Below are positions 24,680 to 33,161 of a DNA stretch of 64,000 nucleotides, piece by piece. Position 1 is the stretch's first letter, and the number at the start of each line of letters is the position of its first letter. The stretch is from assembly GCF_023895975.1 (NCBI RefSeq), contig NZ_JALBWM010000001.1, positions 1-64,000 on the forward strand. Direction: 5' to 3'. This DNA comes from Microbulbifer okhotskensis. GTDB taxonomy: Bacteria; Pseudomonadota; Gammaproteobacteria; Pseudomonadales; Cellvibrionaceae. The notes under the pieces are model-generated. The model made no database searches, had not been told where the DNA came from, and worked only from the letters and a program-made list of their open reading frames with translations. Both the position numbers and the translations under genes were made by a program.

Positions 24680-25762
24680 ATGCTTAATGATCGCCAGTTG
24701 CGCCAGCTACTCGATAGCCTAACTTCTGCTGTGCTGGTGCTGGATGAAAAGTTATCAGTTTGTTATCTGAACAATGCTGCAGAAGATTTACTCGCCGCCT
24801 CGAGTGCCAGGGTCAATGGTTTGCCGTTGGAGCAGGTGGTACGCGAATCATCCAGTGCTCATCAGACTATGCGGGAAGCCTTGCGCAAGAGTGAAAAATA
24901 CACGGTGCGCCGGGCTAGTTGGCACTTGAATAACCTGGAAACCCGCACTGTGGATTACTCGGTAAGCCCGGTGCCGGAGTTGGGTCTATTGCTCTTGGAA
25001 GTACAGCCGATGGATCGTCTGTTACGTATCGCCAGGGAGGACGCATTGATCAGTGCCCAGGAAACCACGCGCAATCTGGTACGCGGTATGGCACACGAGG
25101 TGAAAAACCCGCTCGGTGGTATTCGCGGTGCTGCGCAACTGTTGCAGCGGGAACTGCCGGATCCCTCTCTGGATGAATATACCCAGATCATCATTGAAGA
25201 AGTGGACCGCCTGCGCAACTTGGTGGATCGTCTATTGGGGCCGCGCCAGCCGGTACAGCTGCAGCCGGTCAATGCGCATGAGGTATTGGAGCGGGTGGCA
25301 CAGCTTGTGGATGCCGAATGTGGCGGAAAGCTGTGGATTCGAAGGGATTACGACCCGTCAATTCCCGATGTGCCAGCGGATAGCGAGCAATTGATCCAGG
25401 CGCTGCTGAATATAGCGCGCAATGCGATGCAGGCTATCGATGAAAGTATCGGGCTCAGTAGCGGCGAAATGGTGCTGCGCACACGTATACAGCGCCAGTT
25501 CACCATAGGCCGGCGCAACTGCCCACTGGTATGTCGTATAGAGATTGAAGACAACGGCCCCGGTATTCCGGAAGAAATCCGTGAGCGGATATTTTTCCCG
25601 ATGATCTCTGGACGCGCCGAAGGTTCGGGTCTTGGACTTTCTATTTCTCTGAACATTATCAATCAACACAAGGGGCTGATTAAGTGTGACAGCCGCCCCG
25701 GGCGCAGTGTGTTCCAGATTTACCTGCCCCTCATGACTGAATTAGCAAATACAGGAACCTAG
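24680..25762 (+). CDS. ntrB: Nitrogen-regulation sensor kinase/phosphatase NtrB
   Basis: A cytoplasmic histidine kinase that phosphorylates NtrC under nitrogen limitation and, with PII, dephosphorylates it when nitrogen is plentiful. 360 residues: a PAS domain (about 8-115, VLDEKLSVCYLNNAAEDLLA), the H box GMAHEVKNPLGGIRGAAQLL with His139, and an ATPase domain with an N box (NIARNAMQAI), DNGPGIPEEIRERIFFP and GSGLGLSIS. No transmembrane segment, as expected. ntrC follows after 3 bases. It is also called glnL. Secure. Confidence 0.97.
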   Translation: MLNDRQLRQLLDSLTSAVLVLDEKLSVCYLNNAAEDLLAASSARVNGLPLEQVVRESSSAHQTMREALRKSEKYTVRRASWHLNNLETRTVDYSVSPVPELGLLLLEVQPMDRLLRIAREDALISAQETTRNLVRGMAHEVKNPLGGIRGAAQLLQRELPDPSLDEYTQIIIEEVDRLRNLVDRLLGPRQPVQLQPVNAHEVLERVAQLVDAECGGKLWIRRDYDPSIPDVPADSEQLIQALLNIARNAMQAIDESIGLSSGEMVLRTRIQRQFTIGRRNCPLVCRIEIEDNGPGIPEEIRERIFFPMISGRAEGSGLGLSISLNIINQHKGLIKCDSRPGRSVFQIYLPLMTELANTGT

Positions 25763-25765
25763 AGC

Positions 25766-27172
25766 ATGAGTAATCGCGTTTGGATTATTGACGACGACAG
25801 ATCAATCCGCTGGGTGCTGGAGCGGGCGCTGTCGCGGGAGGGCATTGAAACCCAATGTTATGAGAGTGGTGATCGTGCTCTGGATGATTTTTATAGCGAT
25901 TCACCGGATGTCGTTATCAGTGATATTCGTATGCCGGGCTCCGATGGTTTTAAGCTATTGCAGCGCTTTCAGGCTGAGCGCCCAGGTCTGCCAATTATTA
26001 TTATGACTGCACACTCGGATCTAGACAGCGCAGTGGCTGCCTATCAGGGGGGGGCTTTTGAATATTTGCCCAAGCCTTTTGATATTGATGAAGCCGTCGC
26101 TGTTACCCGCCGTGCATTGATGCACGCCAGTGAACAGAGTGCGGAGGAGCGTGTAGAACCCGAAAACGGCACGGGCAGTAAAGAGATCATTGGCGAAGCG
26201 CCGGCGATGCAGGAGGTGTTTCGCGCGATCGGCCGCCTCTCGCACTCCAATATCACTGTATTGATCAACGGAGAATCCGGTACAGGGAAAGAACTGGTGG
26301 CGCAGGCGCTGCACAATCACAGCCCGCGCCGGGATAAGCCTTTTATTGCGTTGAATATGGCCGCTATTCCCAAGGACCTGATGGAATCGGAATTATTTGG
26401 TCATGAGAAAGGCGCCTTTACCGGTGCCAGCTCGCAGCGTGCAGGGCGCTTCGAACAGGCCAATGGCGGTACTTTGTTTTTGGATGAGATCGGTGATATG
26501 CCCGCAGATACTCAGACGCGATTATTGCGGGTGCTCGCCGATGGGGAGTTTTACCGGGTGGGTGGTCACACCCCGGTAAAAGTGGATGTGCGGATTATTG
26601 CTGCGACACACCAGGATCTGGAAAATTTGGTGCGTCAGTACAAGTTCCGTGAGGATTTATTTCATCGCCTCAACGTGATTCGCATCCATATTCCGAGACT
26701 GGCGGACCGCCGCGAAGATATCCCAAGGCTGGTAAGGCACTTCTTTAACTCTGCGGCCAATGATCTGGGGGTGGAAACGAAGATCCTGACCAAGGAAGCC
26801 GAAGAGTACCTGTCCGGGCTCGACTGGCCCGGTAATGTTAGGCAACTGGAAAACACCTGTCGCTGGATTACCGTGATGGCCTCCGGTCGTGAAGTACATA
26901 TCGAAGATCTACCGCAAGAGCTTCACCAGCAGGGCGCGGTAGCAGAGGCCCCGGCAGACTGGCAAAAGGCCCTGCGTCTGTGGGCCGATCAGGCTTTATC
27001 GTCAGGGCAGCGCGAGATTCTCAGTGAAGCAGTTCCCGCATTTGAGCGCGCCCTGATTGAAATTGCTCTCAAACATACCGCTGGTCGAAAACGCGACGCT
27101 GCTGATTTACTCGGGTGGGGGCGCAACACCTTGACTCGCAAGCTGAAAGAATTGGAAATTGTCGGAGACTAG
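25766..27172 (+). CDS. ntrC: Nitrogen-regulation response regulator NtrC
   Basis: A sigma-54 activator of 468 residues in the NtrB-NtrC system; the phosphorylated form opens promoters such as glnA. The receiver domain (1-120) has WIIDDDRSIRWVLERAL and the phospho-acceptor Asp53 in VVISDIRMPG. The AAA+ domain has Walker A GESGTGKE, the sigma-54 contact loop GAFTGA (in FGHEKGAFTGASSQ), Walker B GGTLFLDEIGDMP and the arginine finger region. The C-terminal Fis-type helix-turn-helix reads RKRDAADLLGWGRNTLTRKL. Directly after ntrB and followed by a hairpin terminator. Also called glnG. Confidence 0.97.
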   Translation: MSNRVWIIDDDRSIRWVLERALSREGIETQCYESGDRALDDFYSDSPDVVISDIRMPGSDGFKLLQRFQAERPGLPIIIMTAHSDLDSAVAAYQGGAFEYLPKPFDIDEAVAVTRRALMHASEQSAEERVEPENGTGSKEIIGEAPAMQEVFRAIGRLSHSNITVLINGESGTGKELVAQALHNHSPRRDKPFIALNMAAIPKDLMESELFGHEKGAFTGASSQRAGRFEQANGGTLFLDEIGDMPADTQTRLLRVLADGEFYRVGGHTPVKVDVRIIAATHQDLENLVRQYKFREDLFHRLNVIRIHIPRLADRREDIPRLVRHFFNSAANDLGVETKILTKEAEEYLSGLDWPGNVRQLENTCRWITVMASGREVHIEDLPQELHQQGAVAEAPADWQKALRLWADQALSSGQREILSEAVPAFERALIEIALKHTAGRKRDAADLLGWGRNTLTRKLKELEIVGD

Positions 27173-27183
27173 GCCTCCTGAAG

Positions 27184-27214
27184 GGGTTCTTTATGAAAAT
27201 AAAGAACCCGATTT
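27184..27214 (+). terminator. Terminator after ntrC
   Basis: GGGTTCTTTAT (27184-27194) pairs perfectly with ATAAAGAACCC (27199-27209) around a GAAA tetraloop, followed by GATTTT. Confidence 0.8.
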
Positions 27215-27474
27215 TAACGGCAGCAATACTTAATAGTTTTGATTGTTTTATATTTAGCCATAGCGCTTTTTAGATTCTTCACTGTAGAGTGGATTGTATC
27301 TATCCTTACGTTTTCTGAATATCACCCTTCTAATTTTGTCGGGTATGCTTGCGATTTACCTTGAATAGTGAATCCCTATTTTCTGCTCGTGACAGTATTA
27401 ATATATTTTAAGCATTACATTTAGGCACTGCTAGAATTAGGGGTAGGCTAAACTATTATTGTCGCTGGTATTAT

Positions 27475-27807
27475 ATGACTGCTGAAGATTTACAAGTACT
27501 GAGCGCACTTCCATTTTTATTTTGGGTGAAAGATCGGTCAGGGATCTACCTTTGGGGCAATCAGCAAATAGGCCAATTGGCCGGTGGCGCTGTTGTTGGA
27601 AAAACAGACGATGAGTTGCCCTGGGCAAATAATGCAGTGGCACTAAGAGCAGCAGATACCCGTGTTTTTTCTTCTGGTACACCCGAATATTTGCATGAGT
27701 ACGTCGATAGGTCTAGTCGAGGAGAGGCCACACTGAATGTCTGCAAATGGTTGGATGAATTTGAGGGGGAAAAATGCTGCTTCGGTATCTCTTTTGTGAT
27801 TTGCTGA
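27475..27807 (+). CDS. Small PAS-like protein
   Basis: 110 residues that look like a lone, short PAS fold: LPFLFWVKDRSGIYLWGNQQ (about 11-30) is the usual beta-strand and loop of a PAS domain, followed by VVGKTDDELPWANNAVAL (helices) and GTPEYLHEYV. It ends soon after a strand, so one or two C-terminal strands may be missing. No output domain is attached and no signalling partner adjoins. The ribosome site is weak, so the exact start is uncertain. The upstream 260 bases are AT-rich and empty. Function unknown; perhaps a remnant of a sensor protein. Confidence 0.6.
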   Translation: MTAEDLQVLSALPFLFWVKDRSGIYLWGNQQIGQLAGGAVVGKTDDELPWANNAVALRAADTRVFSSGTPEYLHEYVDRSSRGEATLNVCKWLDEFEGEKCCFGISFVIC

Positions 27808-27830
27808 CGACTGTATTTTTGAATATCAAT

Positions 27831-27859
27831 AAATAGCCCGGAGACTTTCCGGGCTATTT
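27831..27859. terminator. Bidirectional terminator
   Basis: AAATAGCCCGGA and TCCGGGCTATTT form a perfect 12-bp stem around GACTT between the convergent PAS-like and peroxiredoxin genes. Confidence 0.9.
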
Positions 27860-27884
27860 ATTATGTGCTGGATGACTGGCGTAC

Positions 27885-28406
27885 TTAGGATGACTTATTT
27901 TTTACGTCCAGTTCGGCCAGAGTTCGCGCTATATCCTCAGCGCTAGTGGCCGGCTTTATATCTTTATCAATCTTCAGTATACGGCCATCCTCCCCAATAT
28001 AAATAGTAATCCTGCGGGCAATATTCATTATGGGGATCAGTACATCATAAGATTTGGCGACTTCACCCGTAGGGTCGCTGAGTAGCGGGAAATCAGCTTC
28101 GCTTTCCTTGGCAAAACGTGTGTTGTCTTCCAGGTCATCCGTACTGGCCATGTAGTAGGTGGCTTTAAACTCTTTGATCAAGTGGCCATTTTGGGCGAGA
28201 GATTTACATTCAATCGTACAACCCTTGGTAAAAGCTTTTGGGTACCAGGCGATTACCACGGTGCTTTTACCCTTCAGATCGGCCAGTGAATGGGTTTTCC
28301 CATCCGAGCCTTGAAGGGAGAAGTCCGGTGCTATATCCCCTACCTCGAGGGCTAGGGCGGGGAGGCTGATCAGAGTTGTAAGCAGAAAGGTTAGCCAGTG
28401 TTTCAC
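27885..28406 (-). CDS. Exported peroxiredoxin (AhpC/TSA, Bcp-like)
   Basis: A thioredoxin-fold peroxidase of 173 residues that would reduce peroxides. The signal peptide is residues 1-20 (MKHWLTFLLTTLISLPALAL), placing it outside the cytoplasm, unlike classic Bcp. The catalytic region reads WYPKAFTKGCTIECKSL: P56xxxT60xxC63 gives the peroxidatic Cys63, and Cys67 is close enough to act as resolving Cys. STDDLEDNTRFAKES and FPLLSDPTGEVAKSYDV complete the fold. Start is GTG at 28406 after AAGGGA. Its periplasmic electron donor is not in the window. Confidence 0.9.
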   Translation of the reverse strand: MKHWLTFLLTTLISLPALALEVGDIAPDFSLQGSDGKTHSLADLKGKSTVVIAWYPKAFTKGCTIECKSLAQNGHLIKEFKATYYMASTDDLEDNTRFAKESEADFPLLSDPTGEVAKSYDVLIPIMNIARRITIYIGEDGRILKIDKDIKPATSAEDIARTLAELDVKNKSS

Positions 28407-28570
28407 GAATAGGTCCCTTGAGGTTGATGGTACGTCTATGCTACTCCGGCGTAACCGATCGGGCCACTTTGATAAGAGGCCCTTTTCAGTCGGAGAGCTT
28501 GGTTTTTATCTGTGCAAAATGTCCGTCGGCGAAATCTATAATTCATCGATTTGCGCCACCTGAGAAATTA

Positions 28571-29650
28571 TCAAAGATCCTCGGGTTTTGGAGGCATCAG
28601 CATATCTTCAGGGTGGACAAACTCCCGCATAAATATCTCCCAGAACGCGAGGAAGAGAGCGGCGAGTAAGGGGCCAATAGCAAAGCCGCTAATCCCAAAC
28701 ATAAACAGGCCGCCAACGGTGGAAAAGAGCACTAGATAGTCAGGGAGCTTGGTATCGCGACCTACCAGGATGGGGCGCAGCAAATTGTCGACCAGGCTGA
28801 TCACGGTTAAACCGTAGGCCAGTAGAATCGTAGCCTTTATTGGCTCGCCAATCGCGTAGAGGTAAATGGAAGCAGGTAGCCAGATCAGCGCTGCACCCAC
28901 GGCCGGTAATAGCGATAGCAAGGTCATCAGAACCCCCCAAAGCACCGGTGCGGGTATACCGAGTATCCAGAAAATTATACCGCCCAACGCGCCTTGGGTA
29001 ATGGCCACTACCAGGTTTCCCTTGATCGTTGCTCGAGTTACTTCGGCAAACTTGGCCAGCAATAGGTGTTCGCGCTCATCGCCGAGGGGTAGGGCGTGGA
29101 TAATCAGGTTTACCAGCTTTTCACCGTCGCGGATTAAGAAGAAGGTGAGATAGAGCATTAAGCCGAGCATGACAAAAAAGTTAACGGTATTTTGTCCAAC
29201 TTCAATTGCGTTTCGTGCTACGAAGCTGCCGGCGTTCATTACGCCTCCTAGCAAGCGTTGTTTGGCTTCTTCAATATCCACGCCAATGCCTTCGAGTATG
29301 CTGTTGACCCTGGGGAAGGCATTGCGAATCTGCTCAAAGGATTTAGAAACGTCAATTTGCCCCTCTTGAATCTTGTGGTAAAGGGTTACCGCTTCATTAA
29401 TAAATGAGGTGGTTACCACTAGTACCGGTATTACCAGTAAGACAATACACATCAACAGGGTAAGCAGAGCCATTGAATTAGGCGAATTGGGAAAACGCTT
29501 CATTAACAAGCGGTAGACCGGGTAAAAAATCAAGGCTGTGGCACATGCCCAAAAAATAGGAGTAAAAAAGGGTTTTATCAGTAGTAAAAAAGCTACGCTT
29601 ACCAACAAAAGAGTTAATATAAACGAGCGCCTTTCGAGTTTTTCCTGCAC
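28571..29650 (-). CDS. AI-2E family transporter (PerM-like permease)
   Basis: A polytopic inner-membrane protein of the AI-2 exporter family; only a few members have a proven cargo (AI-2, Na+/H+). The GTG start at 29650 (AGAGG eight bases upstream) gives 359 residues; a TTG at 29698 would add 16 charged residues with a poorer site. Two N-terminal helices (LTLLLVSVAFLLLIKPFFTPIFW), a long soluble loop (about 80-150), then five or six helices including GALGGIIFWILGIPAPVLWG and TLLSLLPAVGAALIWLPASI, the most conserved family segments. It follows the two M15-like genes in the same direction. Confidence 0.85.
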   Translation of the reverse strand: MQEKLERRSFILTLLLVSVAFLLLIKPFFTPIFWACATALIFYPVYRLLMKRFPNSPNSMALLTLLMCIVLLVIPVLVVTTSFINEAVTLYHKIQEGQIDVSKSFEQIRNAFPRVNSILEGIGVDIEEAKQRLLGGVMNAGSFVARNAIEVGQNTVNFFVMLGLMLYLTFFLIRDGEKLVNLIIHALPLGDEREHLLLAKFAEVTRATIKGNLVVAITQGALGGIIFWILGIPAPVLWGVLMTLLSLLPAVGAALIWLPASIYLYAIGEPIKATILLAYGLTVISLVDNLLRPILVGRDTKLPDYLVLFSTVGGLFMFGISGFAIGPLLAALFLAFWEIFMREFVHPEDMLMPPKPEDL

Positions 29651-29731
29651 TGCAACTTCCTCTGCTTCACGGGCTACCCGGCGATATGGGGTGCCCAATT
29701 TTTGCTCTATCTAAGCAGAAGCAGTGTGGTT

Positions 29732-30442
29732 TTACCAGCGCCTGTACCCGCAGGTATCCACATGAAAGCGGACACTCCTGTAAATCCCCAGACCCATTTG
29801 CCACTGAAGGCCGTTGCGTTTGTGGATGTCCCTGAGTACGGGAATCAACTGGTCTCTAGAAAATTTCTGTTGTGGCACCATATCCAGTCCACAAAAATGT
29901 AAATGCTTACTGCCCTTGGAGCCACCGGCTTTGCGGTTGTAGCCGACAGTGCGCCAACCGGAGACAACCGTAATGGGGCCAATGCGAGGTACGATTTCCC
30001 GTTCAATAACCCGCAAAGTATTGACCATCCCCCACCAGAGTTCTTTGGGGGGAATCGCGAAAGGGGGTTCATCCAGATCCTGCCAGTCGCTGCCCTGTCG
30101 CAATAGTTCAAAGGGGGGAACCACCTGATCGACTCGGTTATTACGCAGAAATTTTTTCAGCTTGGTGAAGCGCGCATGGTTATTCCCCTTGCTGAGAAAT
30201 CGGCTGAAAGCGCGCTCTGAAGCGGCGGGATAGCCTTGAATGTCGTATACCTCGGGGATCATGAGTAGAGGCAGGATATTGATTGGCGATCTTACCCTGT
30301 CGTCTAAGTCTCGAACCCGCTCGAAAGTGAAAATAAAAAAACCGAGCAGGATGGCAAGAACGATTGCGCCGATAATCAGTATTTGGCGGCGCAAGTTCTG
30401 TCGGCTGATCTCTACGAACTCTGTATTACGTTGCTTAAACAT
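29732..30442 (-). CDS. Membrane-anchored M15-like protein, copy A
   Basis: 236 residues. One N-terminal membrane helix (about 21-40, ILIIGAIVLAILLGFFIFTF) with the rest outside. A conserved module at 77-131 (ERAFSRFLSKGNN ... LLRQGSDW ... PPFAIPP) is shared with copy B and belongs to no family I recognise. The C-terminal domain resembles the M15 D,D-carboxypeptidase/peptidase_M15_3 fold: VVSGWRTVGYNR, then KHLHFCGLD with zinc ligands His180 and Asp187, and FHVDTCGYR with His227. Peptidoglycan stem peptides are a plausible substrate, by inference. ATG at 30442 has GAGGTAG upstream, and copy B ends 15 bases before it. Confidence 0.72.
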   Translation of the reverse strand: MFKQRNTEFVEISRQNLRRQILIIGAIVLAILLGFFIFTFERVRDLDDRVRSPINILPLLMIPEVYDIQGYPAASERAFSRFLSKGNNHARFTKLKKFLRNNRVDQVVPPFELLRQGSDWQDLDEPPFAIPPKELWWGMVNTLRVIEREIVPRIGPITVVSGWRTVGYNRKAGGSKGSKHLHFCGLDMVPQQKFSRDQLIPVLRDIHKRNGLQWQMGLGIYRSVRFHVDTCGYRRW

Positions 30443-30457
30443 AGGGCGCTACCTCAG

Positions 30458-31138
30458 TTACCGGGTGCGATAGCCACAGGTGTCTATGTGAAACAGAATT
30501 TCCTCAGTGAGCTCCAGACCGAGATTGCTATCGGGACCAAGGCGAGCGTGCATAGCGGTCAATTCCTCTTTGAGTTCTTTGTGACCGATATTGGATTTTG
30601 GAATCAGGTCCAGCCCACAAAAATTCCGGTGCCTAGCTGAGTCTCTGCCCTGAAACTTACGGTTGTAGGTATCGCTTCTAAATGCTGACACTACGGCGAC
30701 CGGGCCAATCAGAGGCACTACATGATCCCGTACCAGGGTGAGCGTACTGACAATATTCGGCCACTGGCTCCGAGGGGGGATTGCGAATGGCGCTTCTTTT
30801 AGGTCGAGCCAATCACTGCCCTGGCGCAGTAAATCCTGCACAGGGAATACGCCGACCACACCGCGCTCCTGCAGAAACTGGTTGAGTGCTTGTATCTGTG
30901 CTCGATTGTTGCCACTTCGCAGGAACTTGTCGAAGGTCCCCTCGCTGGCGATTCGGTGCCCCTTGAGCTCTACGTAGGGCTTTTCCTGCGAAATGAAATA
31001 AAGGAATAACCAGAGTGCCAAGAGGATCGCACTGAGAATCAGGATAAGGGTACCGACCACCACCCGGTTGACGCGCTGCCCAGGCGGTTTATGCGGATAC
31101 AGAGTTTCAAAGCGGGTAAAGGAATTGCCTGCGGACAT
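30458..31138 (-). CDS. Membrane-anchored M15-like protein, copy B
   Basis: 226 residues and a clear paralogue of the next gene, with the same order of parts: one membrane helix (about 27-48), the shared module (EGTFDKFLRSGNN ... LLRQGSDWLDL ... APFAIPP, 66-122) and an M15-like C terminus with VVSAFRSDTYNR, ARHRNFCGLD (His170, Asp177) and FHIDTCGYR (His217, Asp219). All presumed zinc ligands are kept in both copies, so neither looks dead. Identity outside the motifs is moderate, so the duplication is old. Probably first gene of an operon with copy A and the AI-2E permease. Confidence 0.72.
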   Translation of the reverse strand: MSAGNSFTRFETLYPHKPPGQRVNRVVVGTLILILSAILLALWLFLYFISQEKPYVELKGHRIASEGTFDKFLRSGNNRAQIQALNQFLQERGVVGVFPVQDLLRQGSDWLDLKEAPFAIPPRSQWPNIVSTLTLVRDHVVPLIGPVAVVSAFRSDTYNRKFQGRDSARHRNFCGLDLIPKSNIGHKELKEELTAMHARLGPDSNLGLELTEEILFHIDTCGYRTR

Positions 31139-31252
31139 AGGACTCGCAACTGCTGCTTCGGTGATTACGTTGCAGACGTTGAATTCGTCGGCGCCTGTTT
31201 AATCACTATAGCCGCAAAATTCTACGAGCCGGGGGCTTTGCGAGGGTGTAAA

Positions 31253-31283
31253 AAAGCCGCTGCACCGGGGGGGCAGCGGCTTT
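31253..31283 (-). terminator. Terminator after pckA
   Basis: AAAGCCGCTGC (31253-31263) pairs with GCAGCGGCTTT (31273-31283). On the minus strand the stem is followed by a run of six T. It lies 40 bases past the pckA stop. Confidence 0.88.
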
Positions 31284-31322
31284 GAAGTCACAGAGGGCTC
31301 AGTCCGCCTGATGACCTATCAA

Positions 31323-32870
31323 TTAGGCTTGTGGGCCCGCTTTCTTGACGTCTTCGCTGACATTGAATTTCTTAATGTTTTCGGCGAACAGCTTTGCCAG
31401 TTTACCGGCTTGGTCGTCGTAGGCGGCCTTGTCAGCCCAGGCTTCGCGCGGATTCAGGTAGGACTTGTCGACACCGGACACTTCCACCGGGATATCCAGG
31501 TTCAAGGCGTCCAGGTGCTCTGTAGCTACGCCTTCCAGAGCGCCGCTTTGGATACCGGCAACCACTGCGCGAGTCACTGGAATTGGGAAACGCTTGCCGT
31601 TGCCGCCGGAGCCGCCGGTCCAGCCGGTATTGACGAGATAAACCTTGGAGCCGAACTCTTCGATACGCTTCATCAGCAGGTCTGCGTATTCGCGCGGTGC
31701 GCGCGGCATGAATGGAGCGCCGAAACAGGTGGAGAAAGTCGGGTGGATTCCGGCCTCTGCGCCCAGCTCAGTGGAGCCGACGCGAGCAGTGTAGCCAGAC
31801 AGGAAGTGATAAGCCGCAGCCTCTTTGGAGAGGATGGATACCGGAGGCAGTACGCCGGAGACATCACAGGTGAGGAAGATAACGTTCTTCGGCTCACCGG
31901 CACGGTTTTCCAGCTGGCGCATTTCGACATGCTCCAACGGGTAGGAACAACGGCCGTTTTCGGTGAGACTGGTGTCGCAATAATCGGCGGTGCCGTTATC
32001 GTTGGTCACTACATTCTCGACGATGGCGCCGAAGCGAATTGCGTCCCAGATGACCGGCTCATTCTTTTGGCTCAGGTCAATAGTTTTGGCGTAGCAGCCG
32101 CCTTCCATATTGAACACGGCACCCTTGGTCCAGCCGTGCTCATCATCGCCTATCAGGTAGCGCTCTGGATCGGCGGAAAGGGTGGTCTTGCCGGTGCCGG
32201 ACAGACCAAAGAACAGGCAGGTGTCGCCATCTTCGCCGACGTTAGCCGCACAATGCATAGGCATTACGTCTTTTTCCGGCAGCAGGAAGTTCTGCACGGA
32301 GAACATGGCTTTTTTCATTTCACCGGCGTAGCGCATGCCCGCCAGCAGTACTTTGCGCTGACCAAAGTTGATGATCACGCAGCCTTCGGAGTTGGTGCCA
32401 TCGCGTTCGGGCTCACAGACAAAGTGAGGAGCATGAAGAATCTTCCACTCTTCCTTGGACTTGGGATTGTATTTCTCGGCACGAATAAACATGTTGCGCC
32501 CGAACAGGTTGTGCCACGCCGTTTGGGTGGTCACTACAACCGGCAGATAGTGGTCTTCGTCCTGGCCCACATGCAGGTGCTGAACGAAGGTATCGTCACC
32601 AGCAGCAAAAGCCTCTACACGATCCCACAGGGCGTCAAATTTATCCTGCGGGAAAGGGCGGTTGACGTTGCCCCAGGCGATACTGTCGGCAGTGGAGGGC
32701 TCTTCTACAACAAAGCGGTCAGCTGGGGAGCGACCGGTGCGCGCGCCGGTTTCAGTCACCAGAGCGCCTGTATCTGACAGCTTGCCCTCGCCGCGTGTCA
32801 GAGCCTGCTCTACCAATTGTGCCGGTGATAGGTTCTTGAAGACCAGCGCGGAGTCGTCGATCTGTGCCAT
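31323..32870 (-). CDS. pckA: Phosphoenolpyruvate carboxykinase (ATP)
   Basis: Cytoplasmic enzyme that turns oxaloacetate and ATP into phosphoenolpyruvate, the first step of gluconeogenesis. 515 residues, the normal length. The kinase P-loop is seen in [15 protein letters not shown], followed by LIGDDEHGW with the metal-binding Asp and [14 protein letters not shown]. The N-terminal [12 protein letters not shown] contains the substrate-binding Arg. Its neighbour upstream is hslO, 291 bases away, the same association as in E. coli and relatives. It matches a bacterium that lives on amino and organic acids. Confidence 0.97.
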   Translation of the reverse strand: MAQIDDSALVFKNLSPAQLVEQALTRGEGKLSDTGALVTETGARTGRSPADRFVVEEPSTADSIAWGNVNRPFPQDKFDALWDRVEAFAAGDDTFVQHLHVGQDEDHYLPVVVTTQTAWHNLFGRNMFIRAEKYNPKSKEEWKILHAPHFVCEPERDGTNSEGCVIINFGQRKVLLAGMRYAGEMKKAMFSVQNFLLPEKDVMPMHCAANVGEDGDTCLFFGLSGTGKTTLSADPERYLIGDDEHGWTKGAVFNMEGGCYAKTIDLSQKNEPVIWDAIRFGAIVENVVTNDNGTADYCDTSLTENGRCSYPLEHVEMRQLENRAGEPKNVIFLTCDVSGVLPPVSILSKEAAAYHFLSGYTARVGSTELGAEAGIHPTFSTCFGAPFMPRAPREYADLLMKRIEEFGSKVYLVNTGWTGGSGGNGKRFPIPVTRAVVAGIQSGALEGVATEHLDALNLDIPVEVSGVDKSYLNPREAWADKAAYDDQAGKLAKLFAENIKKFNVSEDVKKAGPQA

Positions 32871-33120
32871 TCGTGCATTACCCGTGAAAGTTGGATAGTA
32901 AAAACATTGGGGCTGCCCAAGGTTTAGACAGCCGTAGAAAATTTGGGGGGCGCATTATTGCAAAAATCAAAATAAGCCGGTAGCAACCTTGGATGCTTTG
33001 TAGTCAGTGACAGCGCTGTCATGGAAAATAATCTGAGTTTAGATTAGTTTAATTTATATAGGTTGTAGCCATTATTTCCTGCGTGAATTATTGTCGGTCG
33101 CTGATTGGGATTTGTTTTGA

Positions 33121-33152
33121 GGCTACACAAAGCGGGAGTTTGTTGTGTAGCC
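33121..33152. other. Perfect 10-bp hairpin between hslO and pckA
   Basis: GGCTACACAA (33121-33130) and TTGTGTAGCC (33143-33152) can form a 10-bp stem with a 12-base loop, 10 bases downstream of the hslO stop. No T run follows on the minus strand, so it is either an atypical terminator, a 3' RNA-stabilising hairpin or a protein-binding dyad. Confidence 0.6.
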
Positions 33153-33161
33153 CCAGCGGGT

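Noticed and set aside
31311-32777. 488-codon open frame on the plus strand opposite pckA
   Set aside because: It is the mirror of a strongly conserved gene in GC-rich codons. The translation matches no family, and pckA on the other strand is unambiguous.
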